A DNA stretch of 64,000 nt from Symbiobacterium terraclitae. GTDB lineage: Bacteria; Bacillota; Sulfobacillia; Symbiobacteriales; Symbiobacteriaceae. Shown here in pieces: positions 1-9,067 of the stretch (positions within the stretch are counted from its first letter, which is position 1; every line of letters starts with the position of its first letter). The notes under the pieces were generated by a model. That model was not told the origin of the DNA and made no database searches. It saw only the letters and a program-made list of their open reading frames with translations. The position numbers and the translations under genes were made by a program. Location of the stretch: assembly GCF_017874315.1 (NCBI RefSeq), contig NZ_JAGGLG010000013.1, positions 38,024 through 102,023 of the forward strand. Reading direction: 5' to 3'.

Positions 1-343
1 CACCCTGCGCCCGCACCCGCCGGTAGAGCACCTCGGGCGGGGCGTCCAGCCAGATGACGAGGCCGTTCCGCCGCAGGGCGTCCCGGTTCTCCGGACGGAG
101 CACGGCGCCGCCTCCGGTGGCGATCACCTGCCCGTCACCCGCCGCCACGCGCGCGATGACCTCCGCCTCCCGCCGGCGGAAGCCCTCCTCCCCCTCGGCC
201 GCGAAGAGCGCGGGGATGGGGCAGCCCGCCTCGGCTTCCACCAGCGCATCCGTATCAATGAAGGGCCGGTCCAGCCTCTCGGCCAGAAGCCGGCCCACGG
301 CAGACTTGCCAGAGCCCATCAGTCCGATCAGCACGACGTTCAC
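1..343 (-). CDS. aroK: Shikimate kinase, 3' end outside the window
   Basis: Phosphorylates shikimate with ATP, a step towards chorismate, in the cytoplasm. The N-terminal 114 residues are visible: a P-loop GLMGSGKS near residue 7, the substrate-binding segment FIDTD, and the GGGA motif after IATGG near residue 78. The start is a GTG at 343-341 with a GGAGGT Shine-Dalgarno just upstream. It lies 17 bp downstream of aroC in the same direction, so the two are probably cotranscribed. The C-terminal third, including the lid, lies beyond the left edge. Identification is firm; only the length is unknown. Confidence 0.93.
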   Translation of the reverse strand, partial: MNVVLIGLMGSGKSAVGRLLAERLDRPFIDTDALVEAEAGCPIPALFAAEGEEGFRRREAEVIARVAAGDGQVIATGGGAVLRPENRDALRRNGLVIWLDAPPEVLYRRVRAQG

Positions 344-360
344 GGCCCTACCTCCGCCCG

Positions 361-1539
361 TCACCGCTGGGCCACCCGATCCAGGTAGCCCCGGTAGTTC
401 CGCAGCGCCTCCGCCAGCGAGTCGCCGCCGAACTTCTCCTGCACGAACCGGGCCAGTTCGAAGGCGGTCACGCACTCGGCGATCACCGCCGCGGCCGGCA
501 CGGCGCAGGTGTCGGACCGCTCGATGCCCGCCACCGCCTCGGCGTGGGTGTCAACCTCCACCGAGCGCAGCGGCTTGTAGAGCGTGGCGATGGGCTTGAA
601 GGCCACCCGCACCACCAGGTCCATGCCGTTGGTCATGCCGCCCTCAAGGCCCCCCGCCCGGTTGGAGTGGCGGAAGTAGCCCCGCTCGGGGCTCCAGCCG
701 ATCTCGTCGTGCACCTGCGAGCCCCTGCGCCTGGCGCCGGCGAAGCCGTCGCCGATCTCGACGCCCTTGGCGGCCTGGATGGAGAGCAGCGCCGCGCCCA
801 GGGCGCCGTCCAGCCGCCGGTCGTAGTGGACGTGGCTCCCCAGCCCCGGCGGCAGCCCGGTGGCCACCACCTCGACCACGCCGCCCAGGGAGTCGCCGTC
901 CCGCTTGGCGGCGTCGATCTCGGCCACCATGCGGGCCGAGGCCTCCGGGTCGGCGCAGCGCACCGGGCTCGCCTCCGCCCGGGCGACGAGCTCCTCCAGC
1001 GGCAGCTCCCCAGGGTCGGCGGCCTCCACCGGCCCGATGGCCCGCACGTGGCCGGCCACCCGGATGCCGAACGGCGCCAGGAACTGTTTGGCCAGCGACC
1101 CCGCTGCCACCCGTGCGGCGGTCTCCCGGGCCGAGGCCCGCTCCAGCACGTTGCGCAGGTCGGCGTGGTCGTACTTGAGCGCCCCCGCCAGGTCGGCGTG
1201 GCCCGGCCGGGGGCGCGTGCGCAGCTTCTGCGCCGCCCGCACGTCCGAGTACGCCTCCACCGGCGTGGGCGACATCACCTCGGTCCAGTTCGCCCAGTCC
1301 CGGTTCGCCACCATCAGCGCCACCGGGCTGCCCAAGGTCGCGCCGTGGCGGATGCCCGAGAGCACCTCCACCCGGTCCTGCTCGATCTTCATCCGGCCGC
1401 CCCGGCCGTAGCCGGACTGGCGCCGGGCCAGGTCCCGGTCGATGGCGGCCAGGTCCACCGGCACGCCCGCCGGCAGCCCCTCCACGATGGTGACCAGGAC
1501 GCGCCCGTGCGACTCGCCGGCTGTCATGTAACGCAACAT
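361..1539 (-). CDS. aroC: Chorismate synthase
   Basis: Converts 5-enolpyruvylshikimate-3-phosphate to chorismate using reduced FMN, the last step of the common aromatic pathway. The 392-residue product matches the family length. Family hallmarks seen are GESHG near the N-terminus, RPGHADL, the Arg-rich [14 protein letters not shown] stretch and [11 protein letters not shown] start at the ATG at 1539 ([12 protein letters not shown]), because the longer reading adds an Arg/Gly-rich tail unlike the family; a GTG nine bases upstream is also possible. It precedes aroK and follows a prepilin peptidase and aroE, all on minus, forming an interrupted aro cluster. Confidence 0.96.
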   Translation of the reverse strand: MLRYMTAGESHGRVLVTIVEGLPAGVPVDLAAIDRDLARRQSGYGRGGRMKIEQDRVEVLSGIRHGATLGSPVALMVANRDWANWTEVMSPTPVEAYSDVRAAQKLRTRPRPGHADLAGALKYDHADLRNVLERASARETAARVAAGSLAKQFLAPFGIRVAGHVRAIGPVEAADPGELPLEELVARAEASPVRCADPEASARMVAEIDAAKRDGDSLGGVVEVVATGLPPGLGSHVHYDRRLDGALGAALLSIQAAKGVEIGDGFAGARRRGSQVHDEIGWSPERGYFRHSNRAGGLEGGMTNGMDLVVRVAFKPIATLYKPLRSVEVDTHAEAVAGIERSDTCAVPAAAVIAECVTAFELARFVQEKFGGDSLAEALRNYRGYLDRVAQR

Positions 1540-1632
1540 CGTAGGCACACCCCCGCCACCGCGCTCACGTCGTCCCCTGCTTTCCGGTAAGGTACGCCGT
1601 CGCCGTCGCACCGATTCGAACCAGGATGCCGC

Positions 1633-2277
1633 TTAGCCCGCGTACCACGTCCAGATCTGATTGCCCCACAGCAGGGTGATCAGCCCGCCCAGGGCCATGA
1701 AGGGCCCGAACGGGATGTGCCCCCTGCGGCCCACCTTCCGGAGCGCCAGCAGCACCCCGGCCGTGAGCCCCCCCGACACGAACGCGAAGAACAGCGCCAT
1801 GGCCACCCAGTTGAGCCCGAGGAAGAGGCCCATCACCAGGGCCAGCTTCACGTCGCCCATGCCCATGCCGCCGGGGACGAGCACGGCCAGCAGGTAGAAG
1901 AAGGCGAAGGCCGCCGCGCCGCCCCCCAGGGCGGAGAGCCACGACTTGTCGCCGTAGGGGGCCAGGAGCATCACCAGGAGCCAGGCCCCCAGGCCGGACA
2001 GGACCAGTTCGTTGGGGATGATCCGGTCCTGCAGGTCGACGAAGGCGGCCAGCAGCAGGAGGGCGACAAAGGGCAGCTGGTGCCAGAAGGAGGCGGTGAG
2101 CGGGTAGGCCCGGGCCAGCAGCGCGGCCGTCAGTCCGGTTCCTGCGGCGAGCGCCCACTGCGCCCACGCCGGCGGCGGCTGCGGAAGCCACCGCGGGGAG
2201 ACCCGTGCGCCCAGGTACCCCAGGGCCCCGCCGAGGACTGCGCCCACGGCCGGGGCCAGGAAGGCCGGCCCGCTCAT
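1633..2277 (-). CDS. Type IV prepilin peptidase (A24 family), methylase domain absent
   Basis: Membrane aspartyl protease that cleaves leaders of type IV pilin-like proteins. The 214-residue protein has about six hydrophobic segments and both catalytic motifs: an Asp in VDLQDRIIPNEL near residue 82 and GMGDVKL near residue 138. The N-terminal zinc-binding methyltransferase domain of classical PilD/ComC is missing, so it resembles short A24 peptidases. Its ATG overlaps the aroE stop as ATGA, implying translational coupling. No pilin gene is visible nearby, so the substrate is unknown. Confidence 0.85.
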   Translation of the reverse strand: MSGPAFLAPAVGAVLGGALGYLGARVSPRWLPQPPPAWAQWALAAGTGLTAALLARAYPLTASFWHQLPFVALLLLAAFVDLQDRIIPNELVLSGLGAWLLVMLLAPYGDKSWLSALGGGAAAFAFFYLLAVLVPGGMGMGDVKLALVMGLFLGLNWVAMALFFAFVSGGLTAGVLLALRKVGRRGHIPFGPFMALGGLITLLWGNQIWTWYAG

Positions 2278-3158
2278 GGCGCCTCCTCCAGTGCGGCCAG
2301 GGCGGCCGACCGCATGACCTCCACCGGACCCCGCCGCCCGAACCAGTACTCCCAGGAGCAGGCGCCCTGGTGGACCAGCATGGCGAGCCCGTTGATGGTA
2401 ACCAGGCCCCGCTGGCGCGCCATCCGCAGCAGGCGGGTCTCCAGCGGGCGGTAGATCGTGTCGTAGACCACGCAGTGGGAGGGCAGGAGCGAGACGTCCT
2501 CGAGCGGCGTCTCCTCGGTGTTCGGCGCCATCCCGACGGGCGTGCAGTTGACCACCAGCCCGGCCTCGGAGAGGGCCGCCCGGGCCTCGTCAGACCCCGG
2601 CTCCGCCACCGCTGCCGGGACCGGCTGGTTTGCGCGCGCCAGGTCGGCGAGCAGGAACTCGGCGCGGGCGCGGGAGCGGTTGATGATGGTCAGCCCGGCC
2701 ACGCCGGCCATCGCCAGGTGCAGGGCGATCGCCCGGGCGGCCCCGCCGGCGCCCAGCAGGACGACCTTGCGCCCGGCGACCCGTACCCCACGCTCCTCGA
2801 GGCTGATGATGAAGCCCCACCCGTCCGTGTTGTACCCGATCAGCCGGCCGCCCCGGTTGACGATGGTGTTGACCGCGCCGACCTGGCGGGCGGTGGGTGC
2901 GACCTCGTCCAGGTAGGCCATGACGCTCTCTTTGTGGGGAATGGTCACGTTGACGCCGCACAGCCCCAGCGCCCGGATACCAGCCACGGCCTGCGGCAGC
3001 TGCTCGGGCGGCACGTCGAACGCGCCGTAGAGGGCATGCATCCCCTGCGCCGCGAAGGCGGCGTTATGCATGGCGGGCGAGGCGGAGTGGGCCACCGGAT
3101 GGCCAAGAACGCCAAGGAGCCTGCCCGGTCCCAGGTTCGTCGACCGACCGTGCGTCAT
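2274..3158 (-). CDS. aroE: Shikimate dehydrogenase (NADP+)
   Basis: Reduces 3-dehydroshikimate to shikimate. The 294 residues show the substrate motif GHPVAHSASPAMHN near the N-terminus, NVTIPHKE with the catalytic Lys near residue 83, the NADP loop GAGGAARA and the conserved NCTPVGM. The ATG at 3158 is preceded by a purine-rich GAGAGAGGGGA ribosome site. It overlaps the downstream prepilin peptidase by four bases. With aroC and aroK it supplies three pathway steps in this stretch. Confidence 0.95.
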   Translation of the reverse strand: MTHGRSTNLGPGRLLGVLGHPVAHSASPAMHNAAFAAQGMHALYGAFDVPPEQLPQAVAGIRALGLCGVNVTIPHKESVMAYLDEVAPTARQVGAVNTIVNRGGRLIGYNTDGWGFIISLEERGVRVAGRKVVLLGAGGAARAIALHLAMAGVAGLTIINRSRARAEFLLADLARANQPVPAAVAEPGSDEARAALSEAGLVVNCTPVGMAPNTEETPLEDVSLLPSHCVVYDTIYRPLETRLLRMARQRGLVTINGLAMLVHQGACSWEYWFGRRGPVEVMRSAALAALEEAP

Positions 3159-3209
3159 CCCGATCCCCTCTCTCCAGACCGACTGGCGACGGCCAGCCGG
3201 TCACTCCTT

Positions 3210-3719
3210 CTACTTCTCCGTCAGCAGGCCCCGCCGCTGCAGGTAGCTCAGCACCCGCCGCTCGATGATACGCACCAGCCGGGTGCCGATGAACTCCCGC
3301 CGGTCGATGGGTACGACGAGGATGGTATACGCGCCGGCCCGGTTGCCCCCGAGCACGTCGGTGAAGATCTGGTCACCGACCACCACGGTCTCGTCCGGCG
3401 TCACCCCGAGGCGCTGCATCGCCTCGGCAAACCCCTTCACCCGCGGCTTGCCGGCGCGGCCGATGAACGGAACCCCCGCCCGGCTGGCGAACTCGCGCAC
3501 ACGGGCGCCGCGGTTGTTGGAGACGATGCACGGCTGCAGGCCGTGCGCCCGGGCCTCCGCGAGCCAGCTGAGCAGGGCGGGGGTCGGCGTGGGATCGTTC
3601 CACCGGACGAGGGTGTTGTCCAGATCGAGCATGATCGCCCGCTTACCCATCCGGCGCAGCTTGTCCAGGTCGATCTCGAAGATGGACTTGTGGTACTCGG
3701 CGGGTCGCAAGCCGCGCAC
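3210..3719 (-). CDS. YqeG-family HAD IIIA-type phosphatase
   Basis: 169-residue member of the HAD superfamily. The nucleophile motif is MLDLDNTLVRW near residue 30, motif II is the Ser of CIVSNN, and the late acidic motif is VVGDQIFTDVLGGN. These match the YqeG group found across Firmicutes, often near aroE and yqeH. The physiological substrate is not established. The start is a GTG at 3719 with a strong GGAGGTG eight bases upstream. The gene sits about 50 bp upstream of aroE on the same strand. Confidence 0.85.
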   Translation of the reverse strand: MRGLRPAEYHKSIFEIDLDKLRRMGKRAIMLDLDNTLVRWNDPTPTPALLSWLAEARAHGLQPCIVSNNRGARVREFASRAGVPFIGRAGKPRVKGFAEAMQRLGVTPDETVVVGDQIFTDVLGGNRAGAYTILVVPIDRREFIGTRLVRIIERRVLSYLQRRGLLTEK

Positions 3720-3773
3720 GGGCTACACCTCCAGGCTCAAGGGAACATTTTACCACATTGGGACCCCTCCGGG

Positions 3774-6197
3774 CTAGGGGTGCGCCCGGGGGTATCCCCA
3801 GGGCCACACCGACTCCACCGGGCCCACCGCCCACACGCCGTCCTCCTGGGTCCAGCTCTGGCGCACGACGCCGCTGACCGCCCGGCCGTCGCTGAACTCC
3901 AGCCGCTCCAGCACCAGCGCGACCCCGGCGTTCCGCTCCCAGTTGAGCAGCATGGCGTCGTAACCCACCAGCCCCGACCGGCGGGCGGCATCGAGCCACG
4001 CCGACCACTCGGCCCGGCTTCCGGCAGCCGTATGGCGGAGGAAAGCGGCGGCATCGCCCCGGGCTCCGGCCTCCGCCCGCCGGGCAATGGCGTCGGGCAG
4101 GCCCTCGGGAATCCAGGCCGCCGCGCCCGGAGCGTTGAGCACCGACGTCGCGCGCAGCTGCTGCTGCAGGAACGCCTCGTAGTCGGCGGCCAGCGCCTCG
4201 GGCGTCTGTCCGAGCCGCCCGGCCAGCGAGTCCAGGCTCCAGCGCTCGCCCGGAGCCGGCCCCTGCAGCTCGGCCGCGGGCAGGCGGTCCATCAGGAAGC
4301 GGACCAGTTCGGCAGCCGCCGCCGCATAGGCCCACTGCCCGGCCGTCCCCAGGGACTGGACCGGAGTGGTGAAGAGTGCGGTAAGGTCGGGCAGCGGCGA
4401 ACCGGCCAGCTTGCGGGCATCGGGGAGGTACGGCTGGTCCCCCGCGGCGCTGAGTTCGTACAGCCCCATGGCGATCGGGTCGACGGCAGGCGCTGCAGAC
4501 GCCGTGCCGGAGAGGTACTTGACGAACTCATAGCCCAGCGTTCGCTCGGTCTCCCAGCGCATGAACCCGCGGAGGTACTCGGGCGAGAGCCGCAGCGGAT
4601 CGCCGGGGTTGAACCAGGCCAGCGCGTCCGGCGGAGCCGCGGCGCCGACGGCCGCGCGGAACGCCTCGTGGCTCTCGTAGAGCCGGATCTCGGGGCGCCC
4701 GGCGGGGGCCGCATCCGGGAACAGGTCAAACACCCGGGCATAGGCGTGATCTGCGGACGTGGCCAGGTAGGAGATCATCTGCCGCAGGCGGACCACCTCC
4801 ACCGAGGGGTCCAGCGGGTCGAAGGCCGCCGTCACGTCCACGTGGTACCCGCGCAGGGTGTAGAGCTCCCGGTCGTCGACGTACCAGGATCCCAGGCGGC
4901 GCACGAGGTTGACCGGGCGGCGGATCTGCATCGGAGACCGGCCCGGGAACGTGACCGTCACGGTGAGCTCCGCCTCCGCCCGGGACCCCTGCAGGCGGAT
5001 CTCCCCCATCACCACGTCCACCGATTCCACGCGCTCCCCGGCCAGCGCTTCGGCCAGAAGGCGGGCGTCTGCCCGGAGCGCGGCGGCGCCGGGCGCCACG
5101 GTGTGCACGTACCCGTCCACATCGCCGGAGGCGAGCGCCGCGGCCTGGCGGGCTGCCAGGGCGTGGATTCCGGCCGCCCGGTCCCACGGCAGGCCCTGGT
5201 GGTACCAGAGCAGTCCGAGGAGCGGAAGGGCCGCCAGCGCCCAGCGCCACCGGGGCGAGAGCCGCCCCGTGGTGCGCTCCGCGGTGCGGGCGATGGGGAG
5301 GTTGAAACCCTCGAGACCCTGGGAGAGCAGCGTGAATCCGGTCACGGCGATGAGGAACGCCACGGCGGGCGGGAACGGAATCCACGGCCGGGAGAGGAGG
5401 TGCGCCCGGCCGTCGCTCAGCAGCGAGCCCCACTCGGGGAGGCCGGTGGTCTGAAACCACCGGTCGGGGTTGCGGCCGTCCCCCACCACCATGATCCCGC
5501 CGCCGAAGAGGATGCCGAAGATGCCCATCTGCGCCATGAGCAGCAGCGCCCGTGCCATCTCGGCGGACAGCAGGTGGAGCAGGGTCGGCCACAGGTGCGG
5601 CAGAAGGTGGGTGCGGAAGATGTGCCAGCGGCCCCCGCCGACGGCCACGGCCCCCTCGACGAACGGTTCAGCCAACAGCTGGTCCAGTCTCCCCTTGAGG
5701 AGCACAGCGACCCGGGGCCACTCCACCAGGGTGAGCACGCAGACGGTGATCGCCACATTCGGCCACAGCCCCACGGTGCGCATTGCCGGCGTCGACAGCA
5801 GGAGGAGGTAGGTGACCAGGGGCGGGATCGCGGTGGTCATCACGTACAGCTTGTCCACCAGCCAGCCCGCGCGCCGGGGTCCGTACACCGAGACGAAGGC
5901 CGCCGCCACGGCCAACACCATCCGGCCTGCCGTCACCAGGGCGGCGAAGAAGAGCGACCAGCGGGTGCCGTAGACCACGCGGCTCCAGATGTCCCGGCCC
6001 CACTCATCGGTCCCCAGCGGGTGGCCGGGACCCGGCGGGAAGGGTGGCTGGCCGTCCAGGATGCTGCTCCGGGCATCCCAGTAGTGGGGCGAGACGGCGG
6101 TGATCTGGTCGGCGAAGACGGCGACCAGCAGGAGCAGGCCGACCAGCAGCCCGCCCGCGATCAGCGACAGGCGGGCGCCTTTCAGGGCACGCGTCAC
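3774..6197 (-). CDS. DppC/OppC-type ABC permease fused to a large extracytoplasmic domain
   Basis: Residues 1-300 form a peptide/nickel-type permease: an N-terminal membrane segment, the OppC-type signature HPLGTDEWGRDIWSRVVYG, several further hydrophobic helices and an EAA-like loop (EPFVEGAVAVGGGRWHIFR). Normal family members end near here. This protein instead crosses the membrane again near residues 327-342 (WALAALPLLGLLWY) and continues to residue 807. The extra region looks like an NTF2-like stretch, then a segment resembling the gluzincin MA-like fold in which no HExxH is present (ETERTLGYEFVKY occupies that area), then another soluble part. The GTG start overlaps the upstream permease stop as GTGA. 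The function of the added domain is unknown; the fold suggestions are inference. Confidence 0.75.
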   Translation of the reverse strand: MTRALKGARLSLIAGGLLVGLLLLVAVFADQITAVSPHYWDARSSILDGQPPFPPGPGHPLGTDEWGRDIWSRVVYGTRWSLFFAALVTAGRMVLAVAAAFVSVYGPRRAGWLVDKLYVMTTAIPPLVTYLLLLSTPAMRTVGLWPNVAITVCVLTLVEWPRVAVLLKGRLDQLLAEPFVEGAVAVGGGRWHIFRTHLLPHLWPTLLHLLSAEMARALLLMAQMGIFGILFGGGIMVVGDGRNPDRWFQTTGLPEWGSLLSDGRAHLLSRPWIPFPPAVAFLIAVTGFTLLSQGLEGFNLPIARTAERTTGRLSPRWRWALAALPLLGLLWYHQGLPWDRAAGIHALAARQAAALASGDVDGYVHTVAPGAAALRADARLLAEALAGERVESVDVVMGEIRLQGSRAEAELTVTVTFPGRSPMQIRRPVNLVRRLGSWYVDDRELYTLRGYHVDVTAAFDPLDPSVEVVRLRQMISYLATSADHAYARVFDLFPDAAPAGRPEIRLYESHEAFRAAVGAAAPPDALAWFNPGDPLRLSPEYLRGFMRWETERTLGYEFVKYLSGTASAAPAVDPIAMGLYELSAAGDQPYLPDARKLAGSPLPDLTALFTTPVQSLGTAGQWAYAAAAAELVRFLMDRLPAAELQGPAPGERWSLDSLAGRLGQTPEALAADYEAFLQQQLRATSVLNAPGAAAWIPEGLPDAIARRAEAGARGDAAAFLRHTAAGSRAEWSAWLDAARRSGLVGYDAMLLNWERNAGVALVLERLEFSDGRAVSGVVRQSWTQEDGVWAVGPVESVWPWGYPRAHP

Positions 6198-7207
6198 GGC
6201 AGATCACGCCCCCTCAACCGCGGGTCGGCCACCCGCCGCAGGATCGAGACCACGGCGTAGAGCAGGGCGAAGATCAGCCCGAGGGAGGCGCCGGCCGCCA
6301 CCAGTACCGGCACGTCGGGCGGCGGCAGGGACCTGCGCAGGTCGAACAGCAGGCTGAGTGGGCTGGCGGCGTCCTGGAGCAGGTTGGTCACGCCCGGGTA
6401 GTGGAAGAGCCGCTCCACGATGAGGGCGTTGGAGAAGACGACGGTGAGCACGCCGGGCATGGCGTCCAGTATCGGCACGAGCGCTCCGGCCAGCGCGTGC
6501 TTATAGACCACCACCCGCTCGGGCAGCCCCTTGGCGCGGGCCGTGCGGATGTAGTCCTGCTCGTAGACGTTCGTCATCGCCTGGGTGGTGATGCGGGCCA
6601 CCATGGCCAGCGGGAGCAGCGCAAGGCAGGTGACCGGCAGCACCATGCTGGCGACGGGCTGCAGGTCGTCCCAGGCCACGGGGAGCAGGCGGACGCCGGT
6701 GCGCTGGAAAAGCTGGGCCACCCCGGTCTGCAGCAGCATCACGAGGAAGAAGTCGGGAACCCCCTGCAGCAGACCGGTGAGCAGCGGCCCGACGGCCGAA
6801 GCCCGCCTGCGCAGCGACTGGAAGTCCCGGAGCCCCTTGACCATCCCGAGCGGGAGCGCCAGCGCAAGGGAGATCGCGATCAGTCTCAGGGTGTTGGCCA
6901 GGCGCGGCAAGAGCAGCCCGGCCACGTCGTGACCCCGGCGGTTGGCGCCCAGCGTGCCGGAAGCCAGGGTCTGCAGGTACTCGCGCAGCGTCTGGCCCCA
7001 CTGCTCCAGGTCAACCCGGACGGTGAACCCGATGAGGCTGTCGGGAGCCTGCGTCACCTGGAAGGGCGGGACGGTGGCAATCAGGACGATGAAGAGGACC
7101 AGGAGGGCCACGCCGAGGATCTCCCACCCGGCCGCTGCGATCAGCTTGCGGAGACGAATGTTGCGCCACCCCCGTGCCGTTCGCGTGTTTGCGTTACATC
7201 GTAACAT
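6194..7207 (-). CDS. DppB/OppB-type ABC permease
   Basis: 337-residue reading with an N-terminal membrane helix, a periplasmic segment, and a permease core with five more helices and an EAA loop (YIRTARAKGLPERVVVYKHAL near residues 222-242). This is the partner of the fused permease immediately downstream. No ATPase or binding protein of the oligopeptide type lies next to them, so those subunits must be elsewhere or absent. The start is unclear: the ATG at 7207 has no ribosome site and may lie within the promoter, while an ATT at 7159 sits eight bases after GGGGGTGG. I report the longest reading. Confidence 0.8.
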   Translation of the reverse strand: MLRCNANTRTARGWRNIRLRKLIAAAGWEILGVALLVLFIVLIATVPPFQVTQAPDSLIGFTVRVDLEQWGQTLREYLQTLASGTLGANRRGHDVAGLLLPRLANTLRLIAISLALALPLGMVKGLRDFQSLRRRASAVGPLLTGLLQGVPDFFLVMLLQTGVAQLFQRTGVRLLPVAWDDLQPVASMVLPVTCLALLPLAMVARITTQAMTNVYEQDYIRTARAKGLPERVVVYKHALAGALVPILDAMPGVLTVVFSNALIVERLFHYPGVTNLLQDAASPLSLLFDLRRSLPPPDVPVLVAAGASLGLIFALLYAVVSILRRVADPRLRGRDLP

Positions 7208-7360
7208 AACGTTCTAGGTATGCAAGTATTCTCTTGCTAAGAGACGGCTCCGGCTGCGCCGACGGTTGCAGAGAATCACCCGGGCGCCGCCCCTTCCTGC
7301 CGCCCCGCTCCCGGCCGGGCAGACGGGCCCGTACCGATCCGGGCGTCAACGGCGCGTCAA

Positions 7361-7387
7361 GGGCCCGGCGAAGCTGCCGCCGGGCCC
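7361..7387 (-). terminator. Stem-loop after sigK
   Basis: Perfect 10-bp arms, GGGCCCGGCG at 7361-7370 and its complement at 7378-7387, with a 7-base loop, directly after the sigK stop. There is no clear T-run, as is common in this GC-rich sequence. Confidence 0.6.
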
Positions 7388-7396
7388 GCTCCATGT

Positions 7397-8107
7397 TCAG
7401 TTTCCATACCCCTCCTCGAACAGCTCCCGGCAGAGCTTCATCACCGCCTTCTTCTCAATACGGCTCACATAGCTGCGGGAGATGCCGAGCATGCGGGCGA
7501 TCTCCCGCTGGGTCTTGCGCGCGCCGCCGGAGATCCCATAGCGCAGCTCCAGGACCTGCCGCTCCTTGCCGCCCAGTTTCTTCAGCTTCTCGCGCAGCTT
7601 GGACTCGTCCAGGCGCTTGCCCACCAGTTCGGGCACGACGTCCGGATCCGAGCCCAGCACATCGATCAGCGTAATCTCGTTCCCCTCCCGGTCGACGCCG
7701 ATCGGGTCGTAGAGCGATACCTCGCCCCGCACGCGCTTGAGGCTGCGCAGGTGCATCAGGATTTCGTTCTCAATACAGCGTGCAGCATATGTAGCCAGTC
7801 TCGTGCCCTTGTCGGGCTTGAAGGTGCCGATGGCCTTGATCAGGCCGACCGTGCCAATAGAGATGAGGTCATCCACGTCTTCGCCGGTGTTGTCAAACTT
7901 CTTCACAATATGGGCCACCAGCCGGAGGTTCCGCTCGATCAGGACCGCCCGGGCCTCCTCGTCGCCCTTCTGCAGCCGGGACAGGTACTTGGCCTCCTCC
8001 TCCTCGTTCAAGGGCTGCGGAAAGGTGCTGGAGTTGGCCACGAACCCCGCCAGCAGCAGCATGCTGCGGACGATGGTGACCACCAGGGGCTCGAACATGG
8101 CAAGCAC
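7397..8107 (-). CDS. sigK: Late mother-cell sporulation sigma factor sigma-K
   Basis: 236-residue sigma-70 family protein that directs late mother-cell transcription during sporulation (coat and cortex genes). An N-terminal hydrophobic pro-like segment is followed by FPQPL, region 2 ([30 protein letters not shown]-like, with [13 protein letters not shown]), and a region 4 helix-turn-helix ([23 protein letters not shown]). The arrangement closely follows Bacillus SigK. The gene is continuous; no skin-type insertion interrupts it. The start is a GTG at 8107 after GGAGGGG; an ATG three codons later is the alternative. The N-terminus suggests proteolytic activation. Confidence 0.94.
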   Translation of the reverse strand: [236 protein letters not shown]

Positions 8108-8164
8108 CGCAATCCCTCCCCTCCTGTGCGGGATAGGGTATGCGGCCGCGGCTTGACCGGTTCC

Positions 8165-9067
8165 TCAGCTTAGAATCTGCTGCCTCCGGCTGACGGCCAG
8201 CGCCAGCCCGACGGCCAGGGCGACCCACGCGCCGAACACGGCCCACGAGGCCAGGGGTGACGGGGGCTCCACCAGGGCCAGCGGCTCGGCCACGAAGCCA
8301 CCGGAGAGATAGACAAAGTGGTCGGCCAGCAGGTTGCCATAGGCGATGCGGGGCAGCAGCCAGCCCCACCCCGGCGTGCCCAGGGCCATCCATTCCAGGT
8401 AGGGAAGCGCCAGACCCGCCAGCGCGCCGGCCAGGGCGCTCCGAGTCAGAAGGGCGGCCAGCAGCCCGACCAGACCGTAGAACAGGAGCCCGAGCACCGT
8501 GACCAGCAGCTGCAAGGCCGGCGGGGCTTTCAGCGGGGGCGGCGTCACCTCCCCGGCCAGCCAGATGGTCTCCTGCGCCGCCCGCCAGGTCAACGGCCCG
8601 CTGACGGCGCCCGCCAGCGCGAACAGCAGGGCGAGTCCGGCGCTGAGGAGCAGCAGCCAGAGGACCTTGGCGGCCACGACGGCCATCCAGCCGGAGTGCG
8701 CCGCCCTCACCTTGGCGGTGCGGTTCTTGAACTCGCTCCCGACCAGCTGCGCACCCCAGACGGGCAGGACCATGGGGCCCAGGACGGCCAGGATTGCCAG
8801 CAGGTAGTTGACGCCCAGCTCAGGCCGGAGCAGGGCCACCGCCTCCCCGAGGTCAGCTGCGGCGGCGTCGTCGAGGACAAACTCGGTGAACGCGCTCTGG
8901 TAGATCGAGCGCAGTTCCTCGACGTACTGCACACGGCTCACGGCGTACTGGTAGGTCCTCACCGGCCCGCCCCAGACGGCGACCGCCAGCAGCACGAAGG
9001 CGAGGATGAGAACCCAGCGGCCCTTCCACACGAGCCGGCCCTCTGCGAGCAGAAGCTGCCGGAACAT
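8165..9067 (-). CDS. ABC-2 type transporter permease
   Basis: 300-residue membrane protein with about six hydrophobic segments and a long extracytoplasmic loop after the first, typical of ABC-2 exporters. It starts at the ATG at 9067, overlapping the stop of the upstream ATPase gene by one base (TGATG), so the pair forms one transporter. No sequence feature reveals the substrate. It lies 57 bp upstream of sigK on the same strand, so expression with sigK is possible but not shown. Confidence 0.8.
   Translation of the reverse strand: MFRQLLLAEGRLVWKGRWVLILAFVLLAVAVWGGPVRTYQYAVSRVQYVEELRSIYQSAFTEFVLDDAAAADLGEAVALLRPELGVNYLLAILAVLGPMVLPVWGAQLVGSEFKNRTAKVRAAHSGWMAVVAAKVLWLLLLSAGLALLFALAGAVSGPLTWRAAQETIWLAGEVTPPPLKAPPALQLLVTVLGLLFYGLVGLLAALLTRSALAGALAGLALPYLEWMALGTPGWGWLLPRIAYGNLLADHFVYLSGGFVAEPLALVEPPSPLASWAVFGAWVALAVGLALAVSRRQQILS

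Noticed and set aside
2205..6260. A very long open frame on the plus strand across aroE, yqeG and the fused permease
   Set aside because: It lies antisense to well-supported genes, has Arg/Gly/His/Pro-rich low-information sequence, and arises because stop codons are rare in such high-GC DNA.
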